DNA from: Dinochytrium kinnereticum | Lineage: Eukaryota > Chytridiomycota > Chytridiomycetes > Chytridiales > Chytridiaceae | Length of the DNA: 21,335 nt | NCBI GenBank assembly: GCA_027604005.1 | Contig: JADGJT010000293.1 | Coordinates: forward strand, 6,874 to 28,208 | Direction: 5' to 3' | In this document: one piece after another, positions 1-9,283 of the stretch | How the letters are laid out: each line of letters opens with the position of its first letter | How positions within the stretch are numbered: the first letter of the stretch is position 1 | Translations under genes and position numbers: made by a program | Notes under the pieces: generated by a model | The model's input: the letters and a program-made list of their open reading frames with translations, nothing else | Databases searched by the model: none | What the model was told of the DNA's origin: nothing

Positions 1-45
1 TACACTCAAAGGCCATAGCAAAAGGAAAGAAATTATTATAGTTGC

Positions 46-51
46 TTTATT
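46..51 (-). terminator. Putative poly(A) signal AATAAA of the CHID1-like gene
   Basis: AATAAA on the minus strand lies about 64 nt downstream of the CHID1-like stop codon (115-117). Position and motif suit a cleavage/polyadenylation signal. There is no transcript evidence. Confidence 0.45.
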
Positions 52-114
52 TGAAACCTCAGGGATACGTTGCCCAGAGAAAGAAAAAGTGGGTAGAATG
101 TATACTTCAGCTTC

Positions 115-1955
115 TCAGAAAAGATCGTACTGTCAGTAAAGAAAAACTTATTAGAAGCACACTCTCGAGAAGGAAATGGGAGGGGGGGAGATTCAGAAGC
201 TGGAAGTCTAAATAATAGAAAAATCCGCTTACAAAGTAATCCAGACCCTGCCCAATCTCCCAAACTGATATCCCGGTTCCCATCTCCTCAATAGCGAGTA
301 GCCTCTCATCAAGACTTTTCAACGTCGGATACCAAAGCTCATGTTTAATCCCTTTAGCGTCCACATACATGGCCTTGTGCTCATCAAATTCCTCAATATA
401 CCTGATCTTTGGGTTGTGCTTTTTGAGAATCTCAATGTATTGGGACCCTTTTCAAGAAAAAGAAAAGAAAAGAAAAGAAAGTTTAGTTTATTATGGTTGA
501 AAAAGAACGAAAGACTCACCGACGATCGTACCCGCGCCTCCTCCGATTGAAAAGTCATTCCCGTACATATTGATGCCAATCAGTAGCTTGTGGCGATCCT
601 CAAATTCAGGGCAAAGGAACATAACATTCTCCTCAATCCAAGTCAAAGGGGCGTTTGGCCCAGGGCTAAATAGCAAAGCCAATAGTATAAAAAAGCATCA
701 GTGTCCCGACAGTGAGGTAGGGTGAAGAACAAAAGGGGTTTGCCTTACCTCTGCGGGGTTGAATAATCATAAGTCATCAAACTAAAGCCATCTACAAACG
801 CCTTGTACCTATCAAAGTGTGTCTGATCAAAAACGGACTGTTTTTGGTCTTCACGAAGTGGAGGGATCACGAGGAAGAAAAGGAGACCAGATTTTCGGGC
901 TTGCTTGGAAAGGGTTTCGATCAGGATGGGGGTATATCCTGAAAGGTGAAATTCTAAGACAAAGCCATCGAACTTCTGATCGCTAGGGAGAATTAGCAAG
1001 GAAGGGTAAATTATCGGTCGAGATAAGTTAGAAACCCCCCCAAAAGCACTTTAAATATAGCCAACAGAATAAAAAAGCATGGTAAAGAAGACTAACATGC
1101 ATTCCTTCACAATCAAATCCGATAGCTTTGCAATAACTTCCTCATCCGCATGGGCCAACATCAAAATATGATCTTTCTCAAAATCAGCCATCTGGAACCT
1201 CGGCACGATCTTTGGTGAAACCTCAGGAGTAGGGACAGTGACCTCATTTATCCACTCCCGATCAACATCATGGGAACCTTCGAGACCAAACGATTTTTCT
1301 CCAGTCGGTTTGATCGTGTACCAGACTGGACTTATGTGCGTAAACTTGCCACGGAAGACTTTCGCAATGTCATAGCCTTTTGTGTTTTTGCAATTAGTGA
1401 AGTTTACGAAAGGAAGACGAGAAGGGGGTTGCAACGCAAGTGTGAGTGCTTACCACGGTTGTTCCAGGGTGTGACGTAGACTAGAACTGTCTGGATTTTA
1501 GGATGAAGTGAAGGTTTTGATCAGTCGTCATGTTATGGCAATGACTTGAATAGTTCCATTTCTGTTCAGCCTTTTCTCTTTTTTTCGGAAGCCGCTCAAA
1601 AAAAATCGCTCGCCATTGGCGTAGCCACCGCCTAGTCTGCCAAAAAACCAGAGAAAGGCCATTACGAAGACTACAATCCCATCATCCGTCCTGTAGCATC
1701 TCCATACCATCAAGCACGCATGACAGCGGAAAAAAGATTCAAAATGAATGTACAAACCTCCTTGGTTTCCTTTAAATGCGCGTTGATGGTTGAATATGTG
1801 GAATGCTCCTTAACAATGGATTTGGCAGTCGTATCGTGGACAACCAAATCGCGGTCAAAGACGTTCATACCACTGGCCGGTGATCCCAAAATAATTTCGG
1901 AGCGCGCACCGCCAGAGGCCATGAGGAGGATCAGCGCAGAGACTAGAAGACGCAT
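115..1955 (-). CDS. CHID1-like secreted GH18-fold protein (chitinase domain-containing protein 1 family)
   Basis: Seven exons join in phase to 374 residues: complement of 115-129, 233-447, 520-665, 749-982, 1097-1376, 1454-1490 and 1758-1955. All introns are GT-AG. Residues 1-19 form a signal peptide (hydrophobic core LLVSALILLMA, then small residues). CHID1 signatures appear in order: YVTPWNNRGYD (about 71-81), FTHISPVW, GSHDVD, KFDGFVLEF (176-184), DGFSLMTYDYS (about 239-249), PGPNAPLTW, LLIGINMYGND, WYPTLKSL and GQGLDYFYDLF at the C-terminus. Length is close to animal CHID1 (393 residues). The GH18 catalytic DxxDxDxE motif is reduced: D177 and E182 remain, but the two middle acids are not Asp. 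Animal CHID1 binds sugars and lysosomal/secretory partners and is not a proven chitinase, so a secretory, sugar-binding role is inferred. The last coding exon is only 15 nt but gives the family ending. It diverges from the GRAM/VASt gene. Family call is firm; activity is uncertain. Confidence 0.9.
456..480. repeat. AAAAG-type microsatellite inside a CHID1 intron
   Basis: About five imperfect copies of AAAAG on the plus strand. In the sense direction of the CHID1-like gene this is a CTTTT tract near the acceptor end of the 448-519 intron, so it probably acts as that intron's polypyrimidine tract. Confidence 0.7.
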
Positions 1956-2704
1956 GGTGCGGTGTCCTACATGTTTGAAGGATAGAAAGCAGTTAATGGC
2001 TTGCCCGTTGTCGGCTAAAAGTTATAGCAGACAGCCATGACGGTGGACGCTCGTGAAGCTGAATGCATTGCGTGCGGTGGAGGCAGGGCCGTGACGGCGG
2101 CACACGCAGAGGCTGGCATGAACAGACAGGCAGATCAGCTCAGCTCACCTTTGGACATTCCAGAGACTTTCGATTTCCGAAATTCGACAATTGGCGGTGG
2201 CATCGGCATCCAAGGCCGACCTCACGCAACGCCCATCATTCCAACGTGAGCGTCCAGCGACGCGTGCTGACTGAGGGAATTCAGCGACCATTGCTGGTGA
2301 GGCGTTTTGACGCTGCGCATGCTTGGCTGTGAACACCAGTGCCGCTTCACCACCACAAGAGCTTGCATTGCGCACAGTCATCCGTGCGTCGCTCAGTCAG
2401 TCGTGGCGATGGCAATGACCTCGCGATGCAGTTGCTCTTCATCGTGAAGGGACGGACGGGATGGATGGATGGGGCCAGTGCTGGTTGGCACAACACAATA
2501 ATCCTCTCCAATCAGTGATTTTTCCTCCCCTTTCGCCCTAAAGTTTGTCGGTGGTGCCATGCCATAGGCATTGACGTTGCGTTTTTTCCATCCCATCTTA
2601 TCCCTGGTCCTTTTGCAGAGCCTCAACACCCCCGCCAGCAGACTGCTGTAGGCTCAATCCCTACACCACCGACCACGACAGAACCCCACGCTCTGTGCTT
2701 CCCG
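1956..2704. promoter_or_regulatory. Divergent intergenic promoter region, CHID1-like / GRAM-VASt genes
   Basis: These 749 bp separate two genes transcribed away from each other. A CCAAT box lies at 2509-2513, about 190 bp before the plus-strand ATG, and an ACGCGT (MluI cell-cycle-box-like) hexamer at 2260-2265. Short open frames on both strands have no recognisable content. The frame of the plus-strand gene stays open back to a TGA at about 2516 but has no other ATG, so 2705 is the first usable start. Confidence 0.5.
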
Positions 2705-5457
2705 ATGCCTGTTCCCCGAGGGCCCTTCATCGCCGTTTCTGCACCTTCAGCATTGTTTGACAATCGCCCCGCAACCGATGCTGGTTCCAGGAACGGCGAG
2801 TCGGAAGGAGGGTATATCCTGCCCTCCATGTTCAAGTCGAGAACAGGTTCTTACTGCTCCATTGAGTCCTCCTCCGATGCCGCTGGTGCTGCGAGCATCA
2901 GCACCTCCAGCAGTGGCAATTCAAATACTGAGAGGACAACGCTGGGTGCTTACAAACGGACCGGAACCCAGAGCTCTTCTGGCTCCACCGGCGCCCTACA
3001 CAAGGAAACCTGCACAGCTCCCAATGTGAATCGAAAGGCTTCAGCCCTCAAGGGAAGGTCGAAGGCTGGAAAGGGCTCACCTGTGCAAGGAGGGCGCACT
3101 GGAATCACCTTTGCTTCATCTGATGATGTTTACCGAGACACAAGCGATACAACACCTACCCCGCCTCCAGCTTCAACCACTGGAAACAACATTCTTGCCT
3201 GGGGTGCTTCACTGATGGAGTCCGTCGCTAGCACCATGTCGAATCTTCCCTCCTCCCCCGCATATCGTAAGAACAACCTTGCCTCCCCCCAACCACCAAC
3301 CACGAATACCATCCCGCCAAGCCCCATTACAAGCACCACGAACAGCAGCCTTCAAGACCCAGACTTATCGCCAACCTTTTTAAATCCCACTCAATCTCAA
3401 TTGAAGAAGGGATTCAACCGGCCCAGGGCCAAATCGGCTGATGCTGGAAATCGGAAACATAACGCCGGAACTTCCGTGATTGGATCTCGAAAGGCCTCAG
3501 CATCGGTGTCAACCGTCAACTCCGGTCTTCTTCCTCCCGTCGATAGCAGGGCATGTGGCGTGGATTCTTCGTCTCCGGAACCGGCGGACTCGGTGGATAA
3601 CGATTCGGCGTCTATCGCTGGTGTGGTGGGTCTTTTGGAGGAGAAGGAGTTTGGTTCTAAAAACTCGTCGCCTACTCGGAATACGTCGCCAAACTTGTCC
3701 TGTGCGGATTTGGGGCTTCCGGATGCGGGGGATAAGCGATGGAAAGAATTCAAGAAGATCTTTCCTGAGGTGATAGAGGGGGAGATGCTACATGAAGGTT
3801 TGACTCTTTTGTCATTGACTCATTGGAAACTATTTTGTCATTCATCCTTAACGGCCCATCCTTCTTTCCATTAATCAAATAAGACTTTCACTGCGCGTTT
3901 CAACGTCCTCCGGGTATTTTAATGGCTCAGGGTCGACTGTACGTCTCGTCCCATAACCTGTACTTTTTCTCCACTGTTTTCGGAACGTTCAAGGTATGAT
4001 ATTCCCTTCTTCTGTCTTACCTAGCATTGCAAATGTTTTAACCGTTCCAAACAGATGGCTATTCCATTCTCCAACATCACTTCAATACAAAAGCATAAGC
4101 TTGTCGGTGTCATCCCCAACGCTATTCTAGTAGTTGAGGGGCAGAACAAGGTTTGTCCCATATTTCGCAAGCATTACTCTTCTCAAATTCTTTCTCTAAC
4201 CGGAAACGTATGTATAGCACATATTCCACAACTTCCTCTCCCGCGACTCAGCCTTCGACCTTCTCTGCAAGCTTTGGTCCGTCAAAAACCCCAATAGCGC
4301 TGTCGCCGTCTTCTCTGACGACTGCGATTTCAATTCCTCCACAACCCCCCTTTCCTCGGCATTTCCCCTCCCAGCCTCAGATAACCGATCCGAAGCCGAA
4401 GCGCCCTCCGAACTATTTAGAGGCCCGACCACATGTCCTTGCACACCTGTTCATGATCAATGGATGCCTTTGATTGATGAGGTTTTTGCGATGGAGATGG
4501 GCAAACTTTGGGCGTTGCTTTTTGTGGAGGGAGGGTTTCGAAGGAGGTTTTTGGAAGGGAATCGGAAGTGTATTGATGTTGTTTTGGAGGAGTGGTGTGG
4601 GGGTGAGAGTATCAATGGGAAAATAGGAGTTGGTTCGGCGAGGAATTTAGAGTATACCATTCCGTTAGGTCTGAATTTACTTTACTTTCTTCTTTCTTTG
4701 AAAGTTGGGTGGTGTTATAATGTTCTAACCCGGTTTTCTTGTTTTTCTTAGGTGTTGCATGTCCTCGAACAAAGGTAGTTGAGAAATTGGAAGCAATAAC
4801 CGACGACTACATCTGCGTCCAATCGCTTTCAACCACCCCAGAAGTCTACTGTGGTGTAAGTGCTCCATCCTTCCTCATCTTTACCTCCTTATCCTTCATT
4901 TCTCACACTCTTTCCAGGACTACTTCCAAACCGCCCTCCGCCTCTGCCTAAGCCACGGGGACAGTCCAGCAACCTCCCGTCTCCGGGTATCATTCCAAGT
5001 CGATTTCGTGAAACCCATGAATAAGCTCACCCAAAAAGCTGTTGTTTACGCCATGACGCCAAAGATTGTAGAGTTTCATAAGGCTCTCAGCTTGGCTATT
5101 CGCGCGGTTGAACCAGCTCCCATCGGCGTCGAGCGACGGGTAGAAGAGAAGGTTGGGGAGGAAAAAATTATTCCGGGTAGCCTACGGGGTGTGGTAGGGG
5201 TTGGGGAGAAGAAGATAGAGGCATTGGGGAGTGGTGAACGTGACCCGGCTTTATTGAGCGTTCGGAAGTCGACTGGAGAGGTGGTGGTATCGTCTTTTGT
5301 GAGGGGGTTCCAAGTCGCGGTCGAGAGTTTGGTTGAGGTTGAGGTGAAAACGTTGATGCTTGCTGCTATAGTGCTGTTACTTGCTATGATAGTTGGAGCG
5401 GTGTCGCACCTTGCTATGGAGGTTAAGGCTTTAAGGGTTGCACTTGCGGCGAAGTGA
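2705..5457 (+). CDS. GRAM + VASt domain, membrane-anchored sterol/lipid transfer protein (Ysp2/Lam/GRAMD1-Aster family)
   Basis: Six exons (2705-3797, 3884-3993, 4055-4150, 4218-4668, 4752-4855, 4918-5457) give 797 residues. Residues 1 to about 340 are Ser/Pro/Thr-rich and probably disordered. The GRAM domain spans about 345-455: FKKIFPEVIEGE, then MAQGRLYVSSHNLYFFSTVFG, IPFSNITSIQK, and FLSRDSAFDLLCKLW after a 67-nt intron with a good CTAAC branch site. The VASt (StART-like) domain spans about 515-655: WMPLIDEVFAMEMGKLW, LEEWCGG, RNLEYTIPLG, VYCGDYF, VSFQVDFVKPMNKL. A single hydrophobic segment at about 764-785 close to the C-terminus should anchor it in the ER. Proteins of this design sit at ER-plasma membrane or ER-organelle contacts and move sterol. 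One VASt domain resembles GRAMD1 and yeast Lam5/6 rather than two-VASt Ysp2. Domain calls are strong; the exact substrate is inferred from the family. Confidence 0.92.
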
Positions 5458-5991
5458 ATTACGCCCATATAGAAAAGGGTGTTTTGATATCTATCGTCCC
5501 AGACCTTTTTTTTTTCATCTTTGGTTAGTTACCTCTTTTTTCTTCTCTTTTCCTCTTTTTTTTTTTTTTTTTGACCAACTAAAATCGATCCACCCTGAGA
5601 GAACAGTACTTTTTCATTTTATGTAGTTACTTTGAGAGTCTTTTTTTTGTGTGTTTTTAATGGCAATCTCTTTTTTTTTTTTTGGTCTGTTATTCTTGCT
5701 CAATCACCTAAGTGCAATGATCAAGTGGCTTTGTTCTTTCCTCGTTGCATATTGTATAGTTTTCTCTTTATTCTTCTCTTTTCTGTCAACGGATATTAAT
5801 AACGAATTGCTAAGGAATTCTGATCATTATCGTATACCGTTTCTCTTTTTATTTATTTTGGGGGCTATATGCGGCGTCATCTGAAAAAGGAAACAGAGAA
5901 TCTAACTCTCAGTGAAGGACAGAAAAACGCCTTCACGCAAAAAACAAAAAGGGCCGTGAAGTACAAATTAAAACATGAAAAAAAACGCCTC
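5458..5991. other. Convergent 3' intergenic region, T-rich
   Basis: This stretch lies between the stop of the GRAM/VASt gene and the stop of the first TMEM97 gene, which converge. It is dominated by T homopolymers on the plus strand (about 5507-5515, 5557-5572, 5671-5682). A minus-strand AATAAA at 5852-5857, about 135 nt past the TMEM97 stop, could be its poly(A) signal. Small open frames here are T-run translations (poly-Phe) and are not credible genes. Confidence 0.55.
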
Positions 5992-6534
5992 TCAAGCACC
6001 CTTCATCTTTCTCTCAGCAGCCCCCTTCCTCCACGCCGCATACCCAAACGTCATCCTCCAAAGAAACATCAACGGAATAAGCAACCACGGCCCATAAACC
6101 CCAAACGTGACCAACCTCTGTCTCTCAGTCTGCAGCTCCCCCGAAGCCGCAAACGACACCAAGATGGGCACCATGGTAGTCAAGACATGGCCAGCATAAG
6201 CAACGCTCGCGACCCTCATGTGAGGCGAGTCCGTCCAGATCCCGTGGATGGCGTAAAAGAAGAATGGAAATTGGATGAGAAGCTCACACCAGAGGATGGA
6301 GAGAAACCAGGTGGGTGAAGTTGCCATGAGAAAGTCGCCCGAAATGTTGAGGTAGGTGTTCATGAGGGCTTTGATGGCTGGGGGGTGGAGGGTTGGGGGG
6401 GAGAGGGGTTGGATGTCGATGAGGAGGGTGATGGGGACATGAATGACAAAGTAGAAGAGGAAGAGAAGATCGAGGGGCCGCTTGGAGAAGGGACGGGAGG
6501 TTGACTTGATCGCGGATGTCTTTGGTTTAGCCAT
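5992..6534 (-). CDS. TMEM97/EXPERA-domain ER membrane protein, paralogue A (intronless)
   Basis: A single uninterrupted exon encodes 180 residues from ATG at 6532-6534. An open extension upstream has no ATG. The four-helix EXPERA pattern of TMEM97 (sigma-2 receptor/MAC30) is clear: HVPITLLIDIQ (32-42), SPTWF, LWCELLIQFPFFFYAIHGIW, YAGHVLTTMVPIL and FGVYGPWLLIPLMFLWRM. D40 and D67 occupy the positions of human TMEM97 D29 and D56, with the same 27-residue spacing; those two acids line the ligand/sterol pocket. The C-terminus ends KMKGA, which fits a KxKxx ER-retrieval signal. TMEM97 acts in sterol homeostasis and binds NPC1 in animals; a sterol-related ER role here is inferred. It shares a divergent promoter with the alpha/beta hydrolase. 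Confidence 0.93.
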   Translation of the reverse strand: MAKPKTSAIKSTSRPFSKRPLDLLFLFYFVIHVPITLLIDIQPLSPPTLHPPAIKALMNTYLNISGDFLMATSPTWFLSILWCELLIQFPFFFYAIHGIWTDSPHMRVASVAYAGHVLTTMVPILVSFAASGELQTERQRLVTFGVYGPWLLIPLMFLWRMTFGYAAWRKGAAERKMKGA

Positions 6535-6839
6535 TCTTGCTGCTGCCTCTGTGTTGTCGATGTGTCGAAGGGTGAGATGAGGAGGTTTTTGGTCCAAGCA
6601 GCATACAGTCGGTTCCTGAGGACGTATGCTCCTCACGTGTATTCCAGCTCTGTGATTGGCTTTGGAAGGAATAAATGGCGCAGAGATTGCTGGGGTGGCA
6701 TGAATCAGCTGACTCGGCAGCCTCGGCTGAATTCGATGTCAGCACCAAAACAAAATAATTGTCGCTGAGAAGCCTCACCCGACCCTCCCAACCCCCAGCA
6801 TTCAACCTCCTCCTCATCCCCTGCCCCGCAGCTCCACCA
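6535..6839. promoter_or_regulatory. Divergent promoter, TMEM97 A / alpha-beta hydrolase
   Basis: These 305 bp lie between divergent ATG codons. A palindromic E-box CACGTG sits at 6634-6639 and a reverse-orientation CCAAT box (ATTGG) at 6655-6659, both roughly central, so either gene could use them. CACGTG is bound by bHLH factors in fungi. Assignment is from motif only. Confidence 0.5.
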
Positions 6840-8442
6840 ATGCCCCATGCAACAGTTGCAAGGACAAGGCAGAAGGTGCCCATCAAGCTGTATTATGAGG
6901 TGCATGGAAGTGGCCCTACCAAGCTGTTCTTCATGTGAGCGTTGTTGGCGTATCTTCATCTTCTTGGTTGCTGACGAGACTGTGCACGGCTTATCTCTGG
7001 GTTTCTGGATAACAGTATGGGTACGTTGGGTCTTGTTATTTCTTTATCATAAAGATAGAAGACCTTTAATTCCTCCCTTCGTTTTAGGCCTTAACGTCGC
7101 CATGCAATCATGGGTAAATTTTCCGTCTCCCCTCACAACCTCTAAGTCTTGACTCTTTTCTGAAGGATTTTCAATACGATTACTTTGGATCTCTTCCTCA
7201 ATACACGGCTGTGGCTTTTGATAACCGCGGGGTTGGGCATTCTGATGCCCCTGTTGGAAGATACACGTGAGTTCTGCTCCCTCGTCACTTTTTTACCTTT
7301 TTAATCTTCCCTCCCTGGAAAACATACAGAACTTCAGAGATGGCTAAAGATGCTTACGATCTTTTGATGTGGCTTGGATGGAAAACCGATGTGCATGTCG
7401 TCGGCGTGTCAATGGGTACGCGTTTTTTCTTGATTTTTTTCTGGTCAAATAATGGCTAATGTTGTTTGTTGTTTTTTGTTTGTTGGTAGGCGGAATGATT
7501 GCCCAGGAATTGGCATTACTCGCCCCCGAATTGATAGGGTCATTGACCTTGACTTCTTCTCATGCAGGCTACAGCCTTCCACCCAGTTCCGCGATTTACA
7601 ACATCCCCAAACTTCTAATGATGCGTGACCTGCAGTCAAAATTACAGGGAATGAGGGATCTTTTATTCCCACCGGTACTTCTTCTCCTCGTTTACTTTTT
7701 TCAATTCTAGCGGTGGAATGACTGGTTGAATCTGAAGATCTACTCTCATCCTTTGACCTCATTGGACAACGGAGACCCCTTTTGAATGTAGCAAAGCTCA
7801 CATCTTCTTACTTTTTTTTTTCTTTTTTTTTTTCTTTTTTGAAGGAATGGCTTATGGAAGAGTCTAAGAAACAGCCTGGAGTGACAAACGGGGATGTGAT
7901 TATGAAGGTCATGATTGCAAGATCAGCCAGGTCAAGAGTGCAGCAGCCTGCAGGTGCCATTGGGCAGGTTAGATTTCAATTCTTTTATCCCGAGTCGCGG
8001 AGTCAAATACTGTTGACTGAAATTTGTTAAATGTTTTGCATTGACGGATGTCACCCCCAATATCGCTTTTCATTCTCACCCTCTCTCTAACTCTGAAGTT
8101 ACATTTTCTGAAATGTTCAAGCTCATGGCTGTAATGACACATTACGTCAGTCCCACTCGCCTAAAGCAGATTGCCAACTTAAACATTCCCACCATCGTCT
8201 GCACAGGAACTTGGGATAATCTCATTCATCCTTCGAATTCAGACTACATGGCAAAAGTGTTAAACACAACCGTCAAGTACTTTCAAGGAGGTGGTCATGC
8301 CATTCCGTCCGAGTGCCCCGATGTGAGTTTGATTTTCCTTTTCTGAAGGGATGCTGTTGACGCTTTTTTTTTTTATCAGGAATTCAATGCAATGTTGAAA
8401 GAGTTTGTGGATGGGCTCGAAAAGAGAAAATCATCGCTGTAA
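6840..8442 (+). CDS. Alpha/beta hydrolase fold protein
   Basis: Nine exons (6840-6934, 7016-7020, 7088-7113, 7166-7266, 7330-7415, 7490-7674, 7845-7967, 8122-8322, 8380-8442) give 294 residues. Family landmarks are complete: FFIMGLNVAMQSW (strand 3 and oxyanion region), AFDNRGVGHSDAP (60-71), nucleophile elbow GVSMGG with S103, THYVSP, TGTWDNLIHP with the acid D239, and GGGHAIP with the catalytic H266. Exon 2 is a 5-nt microexon that completes Ile32, encodes Met33 and starts Gly34; without it the frame breaks. Exons 6 and 7 join as LLFPP-EWLMEE across a 170-nt intron, matching related fungal hydrolases that read L(L/F)(Y/F)P-x-W at this point. No signal peptide or membrane segment is seen, so it is probably cytosolic. 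The substrate cannot be told; esterase, lactonase or epoxide-hydrolase activity are all possible. Confidence 0.9.
7016..7020 (+). other. 5-nt microexon (exon 2 of the alpha/beta hydrolase)
   Basis: The bases TATGG sit between an acceptor AACAG and a donor GTACGT. They join the preceding AT (phase 2) and the following GC (phase 1) to give Ile-Met-Gly, the conserved residues before Leu-Asn in this fold. Splicing 6934 directly to 7088 gives an immediate stop. Confidence 0.8.
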
Positions 8443-8561
8443 CATCATCAAACAAAGCATCCACTACATAGGGGCGTGAAGAAAGAAAACGGGGATATGT
8501 GCGAATGAAAATAAAATTCATTGTCTCAATGTCGCGCCTCCATAACCCCTGCCACTCTTCG
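8443..8561. other. Convergent 3' ends of the hydrolase and TMEM97 B, with AATAAA
   Basis: Only 119 bp separate the two stop codons. The plus-strand AATAAA at 8510-8515 lies 68 nt past the hydrolase stop and 47 bp before the TMEM97 B stop. Mature transcripts from the two genes are therefore likely to overlap at their 3' ends. Confidence 0.5.
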
Positions 8562-9283
8562 TCATTGCATCTTCTTTGCCTTTCCAGAAACAACAGGCTC
8601 AGACCAAAAGACCGTCATGCGAAGCACAAGTGACAAAGGAATCAAAAGGAACGGAACGTAAGATCCAAGGAGGTTTGCGAGCTGCTCGGTAGATATCTTT
8701 GAAGGATAGAGCTGAGCGACTTCAAAAAGGATCGGAATTAGGGTGGTAGCTGCGTGGGTGCCGTAGATTATGGACGGAATTCGGATGTTCGGGGTTCCTT
8801 AAGAAAGAGTTAGGCAAAGAAAAAATCAAAATGTGGGTGCTTACTCATAATGGCGGCAATAGGGAAGTACAGAAAGAAAGGAAGCTGGACAAAGATCTCA
8901 CAGCTGTTGATAAAATCAAAGTTTTAGCCTTTTGCTTCCATGAGGAAAAACGGAAACCGCTCCAACCAACTCACACCACACAAGCAATCCACCATGGTGG
9001 AAGGGCCTTTCCAGCTACAATAGCAGAGAGCCATGGATCCCCCGAATTCTTTGCGAACCCAGCAAGCGCCTCCCTCAAAAACAGCGGAAAGTGCTCAGCT
9101 GTGCCAAATGATGGTCAGAAGATATTGTTATATTTAAACAGCGGAGGGAGGGCATGAAATACCTGGAAGAATGTTCTGCGTGCCGATGAGCAAGGTGATG
9201 GGGATATGCACCAGGCAGTATAACGTGAAGAAGATGTCGGCTGGACGCGAAAGGAGTGGTTTCAGGAGGGGACGGACAGCCAT
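8562..9283 (-). CDS. TMEM97/EXPERA-domain membrane protein, paralogue B (three introns)
   Basis: Four exons, complement of 8562-8797, 8845-8903, 8975-9098 and 9163-9283, give 179 residues. The 47-nt intron 8798-8844 is the shortest here. EXPERA landmarks match TMEM97: LVHIPITLLIGTQ (24-36), CEIFVQLPFFLYFPIAAIM, YGTHAATTLIPILFE and LGSYVPFLLIPL. The C-terminus KKMQ is a classic KKxx ER-retrieval signal. The position equivalent to human D29, which is D40 in paralogue A, is G34 (codon GGC at 9182-9184), while the second pocket acid is kept as D61, 27 residues later. This suggests changed or lost ligand binding. It shares a divergent 544-bp promoter region with the GH26-like gene and converges on the alpha/beta hydrolase. 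Confidence 0.92.

Noticed and set aside
3397..3753. 118-codon minus-strand open frame inside the GRAM/VASt first exon
   Set aside because: Antisense shadow of the low-complexity N-terminus, with no domain or start context.
4153..4473. Alternative reading of 4151-4217 as coding, giving FSNSFSNRKR-like residues
   Set aside because: It superficially resembles the end of a GRAM domain but breaks phase. Treating 4151-4217 as a 67-nt intron gives the much better HIFHNFLSRDSAFDLL continuation.
5076..5468. 130-codon minus-strand open frame opposite the last exon of the GRAM/VASt gene
   Set aside because: It lies fully antisense to a well-supported VASt/anchor exon, and its Ser/Thr-rich translation mirrors the coding strand's composition.
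5438..5884. Two plus-strand frames rich in Phe
   Set aside because: They come from T homopolymers in a convergent 3' region.
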